Positions 32,199 to 40,884 of a stretch of DNA of 64,000 nucleotides are shown here, in pieces. The notes under the pieces were generated by a model. It was not told where the DNA came from, searched no databases, and saw only the letters and a list, made by a program, of their open reading frames with translations. The stretch is from positions 248,001 through 312,000 of IMG/VR virus record IMGVR_UViG_3300009703_004110; one strand, 5' to 3'. The position numbers were made by a program, and so were the translations under genes. Each line of letters begins with the position of its first letter. The stretch's first letter is position 1. Origin of the DNA: a virus.

Positions 32199-33548
32199 CT
32201 AAAGGGTCTTTAGCAGGCTATCAGACTCAGTGGCTTCCGCCACATCATTATCATCAAGCCTTTCAAAATCCGCATCAGGTACTTCTACATATCCCTGACC
32301 GATCATGCTTCTAGAAACTAGATCAATCTCCATTTCTCCGCCGCACCATTCGCAAGCCCTCTCTCCCGAGACATAATGGCTGCCGGTACTTTTCTGGCAG
32401 ACTTCACAGATGGTCGCATAAGCAAGAAGCTGATCATCACCGTTATTATCCATTGGCTCAGGATCAACTAAGGTAAGTTGTGAGCCACTGGACTTTGTAG
32501 TAGTAATTGAAGACTTAGACCACTTCTCTCTATTCTCCTTATTGATTTCTGTTTCAATCTGGCGAAGACTCTTTCCATCTCCATCCTTAATCAACCAGAA
32601 GTCTGGAGTACTAGAGCCAGGATATTCCCTATACTTAGGTAGCACTAACGGCTTATTGTAAGTAATAAGCTCTTGTCGATCCATCTTAATAGACATATGC
32701 CAGCCATCGGCACTCATCTTGGATCTTGGACCAAAGTAGTTTGAGCCGCCATTGTGACCAACTGAGGTCATACCAAACTGACGCATAGTAACGGCGCCCT
32801 TTAGAGGCTCATCAGCGCACTCAAATCTCCACATTGAAAACATTTTTTCACGCATTTCATCGCGCTTGCTTTCATCAGGAAACATCTTCTCCAGAGCTTC
32901 TTCGTTAGTAGTAGATCCGTCCACTAAGAAAAATGGGTTGCAGCCCAGAGAGGCAATAAACGGATGATAATCTTCAAAGCGCCTTGTGTTTCTTGGAACT
33001 AGAATCCTGCTAATTCCGAGTCCATAAGGTTCGATTAATTGATGTAATACAGTAAATGTATACTGCTGTTGCAATCCATCTTTGGTGCACATATCATTTA
33101 ACTTATACCACTCTCGGTCGTCTCTGTCCAGCTTCATTCCAAGCCAATGCTGCATATAATCATTGGTTGCATTATACGCACAACAGGCAACAGTTCTGTT
33201 CTTAGTAATTCTATGTGGAATGTCATTAATATCCATAGCGATGGCAGGAATATACCCTTTTCCGTGAGCATATTTCCATACCTCATCCTTCGGAGATAAC
33301 GTAACTTTCCAGTGGTCAAAATTACCACGTTCAAAAATCTCACCCATTTTATATTCGCTGAGAATCTTTATCTCTTCGAAATCGGGATCAGTTCTGTCCG
33401 TCATAACAATAGCGGCATATCCAGTCTTCTTTGGCGGGACATACTTCTTTGGCCTCGGTGTGTTACGAGAGGTGTTGCCATAATAGCCACCATACCCTCC
33501 ATATCCTCCGCCTGAGCTACCTTGTGATCTACCGTTATTCATCTTCAC
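32199..33548 (-). CDS. hypothetical protein with Gly/Tyr-rich start and zinc ribbon, 449 aa
   Basis: The N-terminus is low complexity (GGGYGGYGGYYGNTSRNTPRP). The middle shows WHMSIKMDRQELITYNKP and PSSTPDFWLIKDGDG-like strands. A C-terminal zinc ribbon CEVCQKS...CEWCGGEMEID precedes an acidic tail. It is the last gene of the operon with the E1-like enzyme, overlapping it. It could be the partner or substrate handler of that enzyme; no E2 or protease motif is clear. Ends in TAG. Confidence 0.6.
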   Translation of the reverse strand: MKMNNGRSQGSSGGGYGGYGGYYGNTSRNTPRPKKYVPPKKTGYAAIVMTDRTDPDFEEIKILSEYKMGEIFERGNFDHWKVTLSPKDEVWKYAHGKGYIPAIAMDINDIPHRITKNRTVACCAYNATNDYMQHWLGMKLDRDDREWYKLNDMCTKDGLQQQYTFTVLHQLIEPYGLGISRILVPRNTRRFEDYHPFIASLGCNPFFLVDGSTTNEEALEKMFPDESKRDEMREKMFSMWRFECADEPLKGAVTMRQFGMTSVGHNGGSNYFGPRSKMSADGWHMSIKMDRQELITYNKPLVLPKYREYPGSSTPDFWLIKDGDGKSLRQIETEINKENREKWSKSSITTTKSSGSQLTLVDPEPMDNNGDDQLLAYATICEVCQKSTGSHYVSGERACEWCGGEMEIDLVSRSMIGQGYVEVPDADFERLDDNDVAEATESDSLLKTL

Positions 33549-34266
33549 TCCCTACATGAACAGGAAAGAAATCATCATGGAGGAACATATCATCCATTTG
33601 CAACTGGCAACCATTAATGTCTATATTCCAACATGTCATAGTTCCTTCGTCCTCTGCGCCTTCAAGAATATTCCAAGGATCAAGTCCGAAAAAGAATCCA
33701 GCAGCCTTTGCAATACCCTGGACCAGCATAACTCCCGCAGTACGGTACTTATACATTTCACACGGAGGCTCTTTAATATCCTGCTCCTTCAAGGTACGTC
33801 CACCAACAACATCCGGTCGGAATGGAAAGGTATCAAAGTTGGGAGAGGCCCAATTGATAATTCCCTGTCCTTGCCTTGAGATACCTGTATGCATACAAGG
33901 TCCAGAAACTCCAGCTAATGCGAAGCCCCAAAGTAACTGACGAGTAGGAATGTTATCTACACAGTCAATAATCAGATCAGCGTCACTAAGCAGTTGCTTT
34001 GCATTAAAGGCCGTTAGCTTTTCAGTAACTGCCTCAGAAGTAATGCCAGGGTATGAACTGGCATAACGGGCACAAGTCTCAGCCTTCATAATTCCATCTT
34101 CTGCTTCAACGCCATCTACGTTTTGATTGGCCGCGTTTCTTCCTTCCCAGGTATCAAAATCAACGAACCTAAAGTTAGCTGATACGTCCTGAGAATAAAG
34201 AAGCTTCGGAATTTCATCAGCAACATGACTTCCAATGAAGCCACAACCAATTACTACAATATTCAT
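33535..34266 (-). CDS. ThiF/E1-like adenylyltransferase
   Basis: E1-like enzymes adenylate the C-terminus of ubiquitin-like or sulfur-carrier proteins. This 243-residue protein has the nucleotide loop VVIGCGFIGSHVADE at 3-17, FVDFDTWEGRNAANQN (Asp, Arg, Asn-Gln positions), LIIDCVDNIPTRQLL, and EPPCEMYKYRTAGVM holding a Cys at the usual catalytic or zinc position. It is the size of ThiF/MoeB. No ThiS/ubiquitin ending in Gly-Gly is evident nearby. It overlaps 32199-33548. Confidence 0.85.
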   Translation of the reverse strand: MNIVVIGCGFIGSHVADEIPKLLYSQDVSANFRFVDFDTWEGRNAANQNVDGVEAEDGIMKAETCARYASSYPGITSEAVTEKLTAFNAKQLLSDADLIIDCVDNIPTRQLLWGFALAGVSGPCMHTGISRQGQGIINWASPNFDTFPFRPDVVGGRTLKEQDIKEPPCEMYKYRTAGVMLVQGIAKAAGFFFGLDPWNILEGAEDEGTMTCWNIDINGCQLQMDDMFLHDDFFPVHVGSEDE

Positions 34267-34286
34267 TTATTTGCCTTGGTTAAATG

Positions 34287-35867
34287 TTATCGGCCCTGCA
34301 TGGCGCGCATCTTATTCAGAACTGCTGCCTTGCGGTCCTTCTTCTTTGACTTATTACCAAAGAATACAATTGGAGCTTCGGTGATCTGTAGATTGCATCG
34401 CTCTGCAAATGGTCCGGCAAGCCAATCCTCTAGTAACCAGTCGCCATTCTTCTGGTCGACTCTTCCTGTAGCCTTGGTCCACTTTGAAACTCTCTGACAC
34501 CAAGCGGACTGCTGCATACGCATATTACCATCCTCATCTTCGAACACTACAACGTATCCTCGCTGAGAACCTCTTACTCCAACAATGTTAGAGCCGTGAT
34601 ATGAAATAGCAATATTGAAATGAGTCCCCATCTTTCCGACACCGTAGGAATTCTTGTCCTTAACCCAGTCATGAATCTGGGCAGAGTCCTTAAATCTAAT
34701 TCCTACAGCCTCTGTGATCTTAAATCCAGGGAATCCTCGTGCAGCAAGATAGTCGTTAATCTTGCGCTTGAATACAGGACCAGCCTCTTTGGACAGAAGC
34801 TCTCTTGTGTGCGCATTATACGCCTTCTTGTTTTCTACAAGGCGTGCCTGCATTAGAGTGTGTGCTTCTTCGGCTAATTGATCAGAGCGTACAAAGGCCC
34901 CTGTCTCAATATCATAAGCGAGAATATGAAGAACGGCCTCGTAGGATCCAGTGTGATTATCTTTCATAAATGACGGCCTACCAACAGCAAACATCGAATG
35001 ACTATGAGACTCCAAATGGATAAATAGATTTACAGCCAATTGGTCCGAACCCTTGATTGCAGGTAGCACAAACTTAGTTGCACTTACAAGCTTTCGGTTA
35101 GCACCAAGATAATAAATATAATTCTTCTGACTACCCCAATCGCCAGAAGTGACGCTGTACGCTTGAACGATAACTGGAATATATCGATTGTGCAAAACAG
35201 TATACTTAGCGTACTTATCATCTGCCTTCTCAGGTGCAGCCTCAAGAACTTTCCTGCCCTTCTTTACAGCCCTCTTTGGTAGCTCAATAAAGTCAAAGTT
35301 CTTAATTTCTTTCTGGATAGCCTTAAAGGCCGCAGACTTCTTGATTTCGGCTTCTGTCTCAACACCGTAAGGCATTACCTTCTTAAACTCAGACTGCATA
35401 ATTGTAGCAAGTTCCGAATTATCAGTTGTCACATGAGCATTCTCTTGATCGATCTTAGGGCAGCTAAGAAGCTTGGGCAATCTGTCCATATAGATGCCTT
35501 TGCCGATAAACTTCTGACCGGTTCCTCGCATATACTTATAGATTCTTACCAAAGAGAACTTGCCAGCTTCAGGAAAGAATACGTATCTAAAGTTCTTTGC
35601 AGACTTCTTAATCATACTTGGAAGCTCATAAATACCGGGCTCATCAACTACGATACTCATACCCTCTCTAGAGGCGTCGCCAGGAAGACTTCCAAATGCC
35701 GCCGTGATTGGTGCGGGCATATAATAATAGCTATACCCACCTACATCAACATGCTGATAAGCATGAGCGTAGTGATTTGAATATCCATATCGATTCCTAC
35801 GTCGACGAACCGAATTAATATCTTCAAGTGAGGTTTGTAAAGACGCAATTACTTCTACCGTGTGCAT
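34287..35867 (-). CDS. large hypothetical protein of the E1 operon, 526 aa
   Basis: Starts MHTVEVIASLQTSLEDINSV, then an Arg/Tyr-rich patch (RRRRNRYGYSNHYAHAYQH), GIYELPSMIKKSAKNF and strands. A basic helix EFKKVMPYGVETEAEIKKSA leads into a beta-rich half (NRYIPVIVQAYSVTSGDWG). The basic end is KNKMRAMQGR-like. No family recognised. The position next to the E1-like gene suggests a common function. Confidence 0.65.
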   Translation of the reverse strand: MHTVEVIASLQTSLEDINSVRRRRNRYGYSNHYAHAYQHVDVGGYSYYYMPAPITAAFGSLPGDASREGMSIVVDEPGIYELPSMIKKSAKNFRYVFFPEAGKFSLVRIYKYMRGTGQKFIGKGIYMDRLPKLLSCPKIDQENAHVTTDNSELATIMQSEFKKVMPYGVETEAEIKKSAAFKAIQKEIKNFDFIELPKRAVKKGRKVLEAAPEKADDKYAKYTVLHNRYIPVIVQAYSVTSGDWGSQKNYIYYLGANRKLVSATKFVLPAIKGSDQLAVNLFIHLESHSHSMFAVGRPSFMKDNHTGSYEAVLHILAYDIETGAFVRSDQLAEEAHTLMQARLVENKKAYNAHTRELLSKEAGPVFKRKINDYLAARGFPGFKITEAVGIRFKDSAQIHDWVKDKNSYGVGKMGTHFNIAISYHGSNIVGVRGSQRGYVVVFEDEDGNMRMQQSAWCQRVSKWTKATGRVDQKNGDWLLEDWLAGPFAERCNLQITEAPIVFFGNKSKKKDRKAAVLNKMRAMQGR

Positions 35868-35909
35868 TATATACTCTCCTAAGTCTTAATTTAGTATCAT
35901 GCAAACATG

Positions 35910-35943
35910 AAACAGCGCAGGCTAACTAAAGTCTGCGCTGTTT
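35910..35943 (-). terminator. hairpin between operon genes
   Basis: Perfect 11-bp stem AAACAGCGCAG/CTGCGCTGTTT with a 12-base loop, between the stop at 35979 and the start at 35867. There is no clear U tract on the minus strand, so it may be a processing or partial termination site. Confidence 0.5.
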
Positions 35944-35978
35944 AAACAAAGTCCTGCTAAGTCGTTCTAAGGATCGGT

Positions 35979-36434
35979 TTATCGGCCCCAGGTACCCACG
36001 GCAGTAACGCGCCAGAAACGCTCGTCACCAACTTCCATAGGACCAGCGATGTTGATCGCATCCTGAGAGATAACGTAACCGTCACCCTGATCGGTGGTGT
36101 TGTAGACGTGACCCTTCGGGCGAGTATCTAGAACCCAACGAACAACAGACTCAGCTAGAGCTTCCGCAGGAGGAACCTGACCAGAGGCCAGATATTCAGC
36201 GGTAGCATCAGCGAAAGCACCCTGCATTCTTAGTGCAGCCTCCGGATCGCTTTCCAGCAACTTAGTAAAAGCAGCGGTATCAAACTCCGGTGCCGCAACC
36301 TTAACGCCACCTTTGACACCAAGATCCGCAACGGAAACCTGCTCATTAAGCTCCACGGTGGAGAGAGAATCCCTGCCGCGAAGTGTCAAACGAATAAGAA
36401 CCTTATCGGTATCAAGTACATGTAATTCAGCCAT
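35979..36434 (-). CDS. hypothetical protein of the E1 operon, 151 aa
   Basis: Begins MAELHVLDTDKVLIRLTLRG with a beta-grasp-like alternation of strands (STVELNEQVSVADLG), then a helical middle (KLLESDPEAALRMQGAF) and a beta C-terminus ending RFWRVTAVGTWGR. Codon usage and GC look higher than in its neighbours. A ubiquitin-like fold is conceivable but the end is not Gly-Gly. Function unknown. Confidence 0.65.
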   Translation of the reverse strand: MAELHVLDTDKVLIRLTLRGRDSLSTVELNEQVSVADLGVKGGVKVAAPEFDTAAFTKLLESDPEAALRMQGAFADATAEYLASGQVPPAEALAESVVRWVLDTRPKGHVYNTTDQGDGYVISQDAINIAGPMEVGDERFWRVTAVGTWGR

Positions 36435-36466
36435 TTATTCTATCTCCTGATTGTTAATTAGACCGC

Positions 36467-36925
36467 TTATCGGCCCTTGTTTCGTCTCATTCTACGAGAC
36501 TCAAACTCTCTAAGTTTGCGCTCATATCGCGCCTCAAACATACTATTCCATGCCGCAGAAATCCTACTAAGAAATCCAACCGGCTCTGTCATATCAACGT
36601 CAAGATTTTCGGAACGTTCCATCCATCTATCAATTAATTTCTGGTCTGATGCCGACACCTCCTCTTCTACCGTATCAGGTAGACTTTCCGAAGCTGTCAT
36701 CCATCTTTCAATATCTGCCATATCAGACTGAGAAAGACCGGCCATTGGGTCCGTCTTAAGTCCTTCGTAATAAGCAAGAGTGTGCTCAGAACCATCGCCT
36801 AAAGCATCAGCTCTACTATTCAGTTCCTCACTGTACGAACCACTTGAGTTGGTTACGAACCTGTCGTATCTACTATATACGCTGTCCATAAGCCCGCGAA
36901 AACTGCCGCGTCCTTCCTCTTTCAT
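36467..36925 (-). CDS. hypothetical acidic/helical protein, 152 aa
   Basis: First gene of the operon, with GAGG before its start. Residues include MSDMADIERWMTASE-like repeats: IERWMTASESLPD and IDRWMERSENLDV are an internal duplication of about 35 residues. The C-terminus is basic (RKLREFESRRMRRNKGR). No family recognised. Confidence 0.65.
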   Translation of the reverse strand: MKEEGRGSFRGLMDSVYSRYDRFVTNSSGSYSEELNSRADALGDGSEHTLAYYEGLKTDPMAGLSQSDMADIERWMTASESLPDTVEEEVSASDQKLIDRWMERSENLDVDMTEPVGFLSRISAAWNSMFEARYERKLREFESRRMRRNKGR

Positions 36926-37019
36926 TATTACCTCGCTTTATAATCGGTCGGCCTTTTCAACCTATTACCTACCGATTTTTCTTTTTATGACAAGCAATAC
37001 TCATGCTAATGAGTCTAGG

Positions 37020-37439
37020 CTATACTCTGTCGATGGTAACTGGTACATTACTTTTCTTGGCGATATTGATCGTCATATATGTTCCAGAGTACCTTGTCTT
37101 TCCGGTCCAAAAAGCGTGCATCTTATCTACTGATGAAACTATAAGTTCATTTCTAACCCTATAGTCATTCTTACCCTCAGAGCCTTTTGGGGCGTTTATT
37201 CTAACATCGCTGTTCTTGATTGATTCCCAATCAACAGCCTTCCTATTGTATGGTACAACTGCAATAACATACAGTCCGCTCTCTTTAGCTTTCTTGGCGA
37301 CCAAAGCATCGGCGCCTTCACATGCTCCGTGATATACAATAGCGTTATCCGGCAGAGACCTAATCCATGCCGTAATGGCATCATCTAATAACGGTGTGAC
37401 TGTTCTTGTTCCGGTCATACCAAACTTAGGCCGTATCAT
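37020..37439 (-). CDS. SLOG/DprA-like nucleotide-binding protein
   Basis: The 139 residues form a Rossmann-like SLOG (DUF2493-type) core: FGMTGTRTVTPLL, IVYHGACEGADALVAKKA, VIAVVPYN, and RVRNELIVSSVDKMHAFW with GTYMTINIAKK. These proteins bind nucleotides or nucleotide signals. It lies between the E1 operon and a tail-family gene, overlapping the latter. A signalling or defence-related role is inferred only from the family. Confidence 0.8.
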   Translation of the reverse strand: MIRPKFGMTGTRTVTPLLDDAITAWIRSLPDNAIVYHGACEGADALVAKKAKESGLYVIAVVPYNRKAVDWESIKNSDVRINAPKGSEGKNDYRVRNELIVSSVDKMHAFWTGKTRYSGTYMTINIAKKSNVPVTIDRV

Positions 37440-37801
37440 AATACATCCAAATGATACACAAGCTCTTCCTGTAGCTTTTTTGGAATATTCGCATGGAATA
37501 TATCTTCTATCGGAATTTCTTCAAACCCAGGGGTTGACAGAGTATGTCCAGAAAATACAATTCCACTATTCTTCTTTTCTCTTAAGAGGTGTATTTTATC
37601 TGCTATATGATTATGGGCCAGCCACACTGACGTTCCTTTGATTTTGTATAAGCTTAACTTTAGAACCTGGTTTGGAAGTGCCCTATGTACTCTATGTATT
37701 TCCATAGGCTCACCCCAATTGGCATATCCGAAATCTTCTGAAACCTCATCAAACATATGTTTAATTATCTTTTGTTTTTCAAGGTTATTCAGAAGCTTCA
37801 A
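37436..37801 (-). CDS. LxxLxF-tail family protein
   Basis: A TTG start at 37801 lies seven bases after GGAG; the longer upstream frame would be translated tRNA-Trp. The 121 residues end FHANIPKKLQEELVYHLDVL, a clear family tail preceded by the acidic IPIEDI found also at 46219 and 46830. Function unknown. Confidence 0.75.
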   Translation of the reverse strand: MKLLNNLEKQKIIKHMFDEVSEDFGYANWGEPMEIHRVHRALPNQVLKLSLYKIKGTSVWLAHNHIADKIHLLREKKNSGIVFSGHTLSTPGFEEIPIEDIFHANIPKKLQEELVYHLDVL

Positions 37802-37814
37802 TTTATATCTCCAG

Positions 37815-37890
37815 TGGCAACCGCCCAGGGAACCGAATCCCCGCAGCCCCAGGGTTTGGAATCCCAAGTGTGTCCCAAAGCACAGCGGCT
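37815..37890 (-). tRNA. tRNA-Trp (CCA), divergent
   Basis: Exactly 76 bases with acceptor AGCCGCT/GGCGGTT (including G-U pairs), discriminator G and encoded CCA. The anticodon loop TTCCAAA gives CCA. The last anticodon-stem pair is A31-C39 and the T-stem has mismatches around TTCGGTT, so it is more diverged than the others. Its 3' end is close to the SD of 37801. Confidence 0.65.
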
Positions 37891-37897
37891 ATATGCT

Positions 37898-38284
37898 TTA
37901 TACGAAGAGATCTAAATTAAACAGAAAAGTTTCTTTATCTTTTTCATCAATAATTTGCTCAAGAATATCCTGAGCATCTAATGATCCTTCCCTTAGCCCG
38001 CAGTCCTGCTCAACTATTACGTGATACCACCGAATTCGTCCACCTTCTCGAACCTCTATCCAAATAGAGGGATCGCTTTTAAGCTCAATAGAGAACTTTG
38101 TCAGATGCATATAGAACTCATATACAAGATCGTTTTCTGACATTAATTCATAATCAAGTTCTGTTTTCACTTTACTAGTGGAAACTCTGATACTTTTCGG
38201 ATTGAATAAGCCGGTATCAAAATACCGGCTTATCTTTTTAATCTTGCCACAGGCACTATGAAACTTGGCGTCCCATAGCATCAT
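37898..38284 (-). CDS. LxxLxF-tail family protein
   Basis: The ATG at 38284 overlaps the IF-3 stop (ATGATG). 128 residues ending QDILEQIIDEKDKETFLFNLDLFV, a strong family tail. The first 40 codons contain a perfect hairpin (38206-38233), so a later start such as MSENDLVYEF (38143) is possible. Function unknown. Confidence 0.7.
   Translation of the reverse strand: MMLWDAKFHSACGKIKKISRYFDTGLFNPKSIRVSTSKVKTELDYELMSENDLVYEFYMHLTKFSIELKSDPSIWIEVREGGRIRWYHVIVEQDCGLREGSLDAQDILEQIIDEKDKETFLFNLDLFV
38206..38233 (-). terminator. hairpin just after infC
   Basis: Stem ATAAGCCGGTAT/ATACCGGCTTAT with a 4-base loop; on the plus strand it is followed by CTTTTTAATCTT. It falls within the 5' part of the next frame, so it could end infC transcripts or be a translated hairpin. 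Confidence 0.5.
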
Positions 38285-38790
38285 CGAGGGACGAAAGTTA
38301 ATGTCATAAAGCGTCCGCTCATTCTTGGCGGCTGGTCTACAACGGCAACGTCTTCCACTAACGCGATAAGATCATTGCATCTTTCACGTCCAATATCAAT
38401 GTGACGCATATCCGCACCCTTAAACTTCATAGCAACCTTAACTTGGTTTCCTTTGCTAATGAAGTTCTTAATTTGGTTAGCTCGGACGTTTAAGTCTCCG
38501 TCAGCTATCCTCGGACTCATGCGAACTTCTTTCATCTTAACCCTTGTTGAAGATGCCTTTGTTGCCTTTTGCTTCTTCTTTCGGTCATAGACGTGCTTGC
38601 CCCAATCCATAAGCTTGCACACCGGGACTTGTGCATCTGATACTCTTACCAAATCTAAGCTTCTATCTGCTGCTAATTTAATAGCATCATCACGTAGAAA
38701 CTCTCCCATCTTTTTTCCGTGCTCATCAATTACGAGCACCCTTCTTGCTTTAATGTTGTAATTGATTTGCTGAACATTTTTCTTGATCAA
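38281..38790 (-). CDS. infC: translation initiation factor IF-3
   Basis: A TTG start at 38790 (LIKKNVQQINYNIKARRVLV) overlaps the upstream TGA as TTGA, with GGGAG seven bases before. The 169 residues cover both IF-3 domains: VIDEHGKKMGEFLRDDAI, DLVRVSDAQVPVCKLMDWGK, a Lys-rich linker (YDRKKKQKATKASS), then KEVRMSPRIADGDLNVRANQ and VAMKFKGADMRH. IF-3 keeps 30S subunits free and checks initiator tRNA. IF-3 genes use unusual start codons in bacteria, and here too (TTG). Confidence 0.9.
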   Translation of the reverse strand: MIKKNVQQINYNIKARRVLVIDEHGKKMGEFLRDDAIKLAADRSLDLVRVSDAQVPVCKLMDWGKHVYDRKKKQKATKASSTRVKMKEVRMSPRIADGDLNVRANQIKNFISKGNQVKVAMKFKGADMRHIDIGRERCNDLIALVEDVAVVDQPPRMSGRFMTLTFVPR

Positions 38791-39275
38791 ACTGGATTCT
38801 CCCTGAGAATTGTTGAAATTGTTATGGCATACTGAGTGCCATCTTTCATTGGATACATACAATACTTTGGGCCCATTGAATATCCATTTGTACACTGTTG
38901 AACAATGATATCTCCCGGCCTAATTTCTTCTACCGTCTCATCAAATTTATATTGACAAGATTCGAAGTTTCCCATAACTAATGTTACGGACTCTCCGACA
39001 GTATTTCTTGAATCAATATGTGGTATTACATAGTCTCCAACCTCAAGCTTCCTGATTGTTACAGTATTAAAATTCTGCTCTATTTCTAAGATATCAATTA
39101 TAGCTGTGACAGCTTTGAAAACAAGTGGGTTAATATCTTCGTTGTCTTCATTATATCTAATAGCAGTATGTCTACCTTCCCAGCTTACACCAGTATATGT
39201 CAGGTCTTCTATTTTGGATATAACGTAATTTTGCTGTCTTGTGTTTAATTTGCTTCTTATAATTCTGTGCTTCAT
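38787..39275 (-). CDS. 2OG-Fe(II) oxygenase-like protein
   Basis: 162 residues with a jelly-roll pattern: VIPHIDSRNTVGESVTLVMG supplies an H-x-D pair and IRPGDIIVQQ the later strand, and QYAITISTI is the usual position of the 2OG-binding region. The distal His is not obvious, so the metal site may be incomplete. Family assignment tentative (AlkB/prolyl-hydroxylase-like). It lies downstream of a good promoter. Confidence 0.5.
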   Translation of the reverse strand: MKHRIIRSKLNTRQQNYVISKIEDLTYTGVSWEGRHTAIRYNEDNEDINPLVFKAVTAIIDILEIEQNFNTVTIRKLEVGDYVIPHIDSRNTVGESVTLVMGNFESCQYKFDETVEEIRPGDIIVQQCTNGYSMGPKYCMYPMKDGTQYAITISTILRENPV

Positions 39276-39341
39276 AAAATGTCCATTTGTATAATATTAG
39301 ATGTTAATTTTGCAGACCGATACATCGTATCCACTATGAAT

Positions 39342-39370
39342 ATTATACGTTTTTGAGAACACTTTTCCAA
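39342..39370 (-). promoter_or_regulatory. sigma70-type promoter for the dioxygenase-like/infC transcript
   Basis: On the minus strand TTGGAA, 17 bases, TATAAT: a perfect -10 and a good -35 at ideal spacing, about 70 bases before ATG 39275. A second AT-rich box (ATATTATAC) follows nearer the start. Confidence 0.7.
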
Positions 39371-39406
39371 TCCCACAACAGGATATTACCTTCCCGATTT
39401 TCTTTC

Positions 39407-40360
39407 TTACTCGGCCTGCCATTCCCACTTGTAGCGGGTTTGATGGCTGCGGTAGTAACTGTATTCACCATAGTGATTATTGTTACCGCGAGCCACCAAG
39501 TCTTCAAACGCCTGCTTGTCATCACGGTGGTCTCTGTAAAGCTCCACGAACATCATAACCATATGACATAGATGATGTTGATTAGCAGGATTCGGCAACC
39601 AAGCCTGAGTGTACTGCCCACGATAGTTTTTGCTATAGTGTTTACCATCACCCCTTATACTTACGGGCCGCCCATGTCTGTAGAAATCTAAAAACTTTTC
39701 TACGTTATGCACGCCAAGCAAAAGCTCTAGCTCGCCAGTTTTATGATACGGTACATACTTCATAGCAGAAGTAGATTCGCCATATAGCTTATGGGTTACT
39801 ACTTCTTCGTAGACATACCAAGTAACGTACTTCTTGTGACGCTTTAGCATATCGTTTAGTTTACGATGTGCCCAGGAGTCTTCAAGTATTTCCTGCATTA
39901 CTTTGCGAATATCGGCGGCGGCAAAAACTTCTCTTGTATCTCTATGGCGGTAACTGTATCTCCAGCTATACGGGTTCTTATCGAAACCGTCTATCCACTC
40001 TAAATGAGAATAGGCGTGCTCAATAATTACGCCCTTACCTTTAATGACGCCTTTGATGTAGTCCATCTTTTCGCCATCGGGAATGTCTTTTGCCTTTACT
40101 TCTGCCCAATGACAGAAGTGATTGGTCTTATCAGCGCCACGTCTATCTGCAACGATCCAGCTTCTTTCGTGCTCGCCATCGTCCCAAAAATCAGTGTCGT
40201 CGTCCAACCAATCTTCTTCGCTTCTAATTTCACTCAATGCTTGACGTGCGTTTCTACGCAATCGTCTGTTTAATTTGGCCTTTCCTAAGCGGGCGGATCT
40301 GCGCCTACTGGAAGGTAAGATGCTTCTTACCATTTGACGTACTTTTTCGTCGCCGTACAT
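39407..40360 (-). CDS. hypothetical protein with basic N-terminus, 317 aa
   Basis: The ATG at 40360 (MYGDEKVRQMVRS) follows GGAGGATCGT and is preferred over an upstream TTG. The N-terminus is strongly basic (SSRRRSARLGKAKLNRRLRRN). The body is rich in Tyr, Trp and His (SWRYSYRHRDTREVF, WYVYEEVVTHKLYG, HYSKNYRGQYTQAW). No domain recognised. The unusual leader upstream suggests regulated translation. Confidence 0.7.
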   Translation of the reverse strand: MYGDEKVRQMVRSILPSSRRRSARLGKAKLNRRLRRNARQALSEIRSEEDWLDDDTDFWDDGEHERSWIVADRRGADKTNHFCHWAEVKAKDIPDGEKMDYIKGVIKGKGVIIEHAYSHLEWIDGFDKNPYSWRYSYRHRDTREVFAAADIRKVMQEILEDSWAHRKLNDMLKRHKKYVTWYVYEEVVTHKLYGESTSAMKYVPYHKTGELELLLGVHNVEKFLDFYRHGRPVSIRGDGKHYSKNYRGQYTQAWLPNPANQHHLCHMVMMFVELYRDHRDDKQAFEDLVARGNNNHYGEYSYYRSHQTRYKWEWQAE

Positions 40361-40365
40361 ACGAT

Positions 40366-40423
40366 CCTCCAATCGTTCGTTCTCTTGGAGGAATTTCAGA
40401 TATTATTTTATATCCAAGAGAAC
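40366..40423 (-). promoter_or_regulatory. leader with two mutually exclusive hairpins around the SD
   Basis: Hairpin A pairs GTTCTCTTGGA (40413-40423) with TCCAAGAGAAC (40379-40389). Hairpin B pairs CCTCCAA (40385-40391) with TTGGAGG (40366-40372), which contains the Shine-Dalgarno of 39407-40360. Both use 40385-40389, so they cannot form together: A leaves the SD free and B hides it. This has the form of a translational switch; the trigger is unknown. Confidence 0.6.
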
Positions 40424-40490
40424 TTAATCATAATGCACACTAGTATTTAGTGTGTTAATCTTTGTCGTCTTAGATAGGTGTAAGCGCATC

Positions 40491-40733
40491 TTACTCTCCG
40501 TAAATTAGGATCTCATCGAAATCCTTATGAAACATTACGAGCCTGACTCCATCATACTTAATTACATAATGTACGCCAGATTCTTCATCTGGATCAGGAT
40601 CGATAGAATGTATTGGTAATTTTTCTGGCATTATAGCCAATAGATTGGGTATCTTAGAAGCGGTAAACTCAAGCATACTTAGCCACACTTTTAATTTAGG
40701 GACTAAGTATCCTAAAACTACATCTTCTTTCAT
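40491..40733 (-). CDS. hypothetical protein, 80 aa
   Basis: The ATG at 40733 (MKEDVVLGYLVPKLKVWLSM) follows GAGGAATCT; the longer frame would read through tRNA-Met. It contains GVHYVIKYDGVRLVMFHKDFDEIL. Not recognised. Confidence 0.65.
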   Translation of the reverse strand: MKEDVVLGYLVPKLKVWLSMLEFTASKIPNLLAIMPEKLPIHSIDPDPDEESGVHYVIKYDGVRLVMFHKDFDEILIYGE

Positions 40734-40771
40734 AGATTCCTCTGGTGGCTTTATAGCTGCAATTTTAAAAA

Positions 40772-40848
40772 TGGTAGCTCCGGTGAGATTCGAACTCACG
40801 ATACACAGGATATGAACCTGCTGCCTTAGACCTCTTGGCTACGGAGCT
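40772..40848 (-). tRNA. tRNA with CAT anticodon (Met or Ile2)
   Basis: Acceptor AGCTCCG/CGGAGCT, D-arm GCCAAGAGGTCTAAGGC, anticodon arm GCAGG-TTCATAT-CCTGT (CAT), T-loop TTCGAAT, A and CCA. Whether C34 is modified to lysidine (Ile2) cannot be told from sequence. Confidence 0.88.
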
Positions 40849-40884
40849 ATATATATCCAATAGTACTAAGGATGCGAAAGGGAA

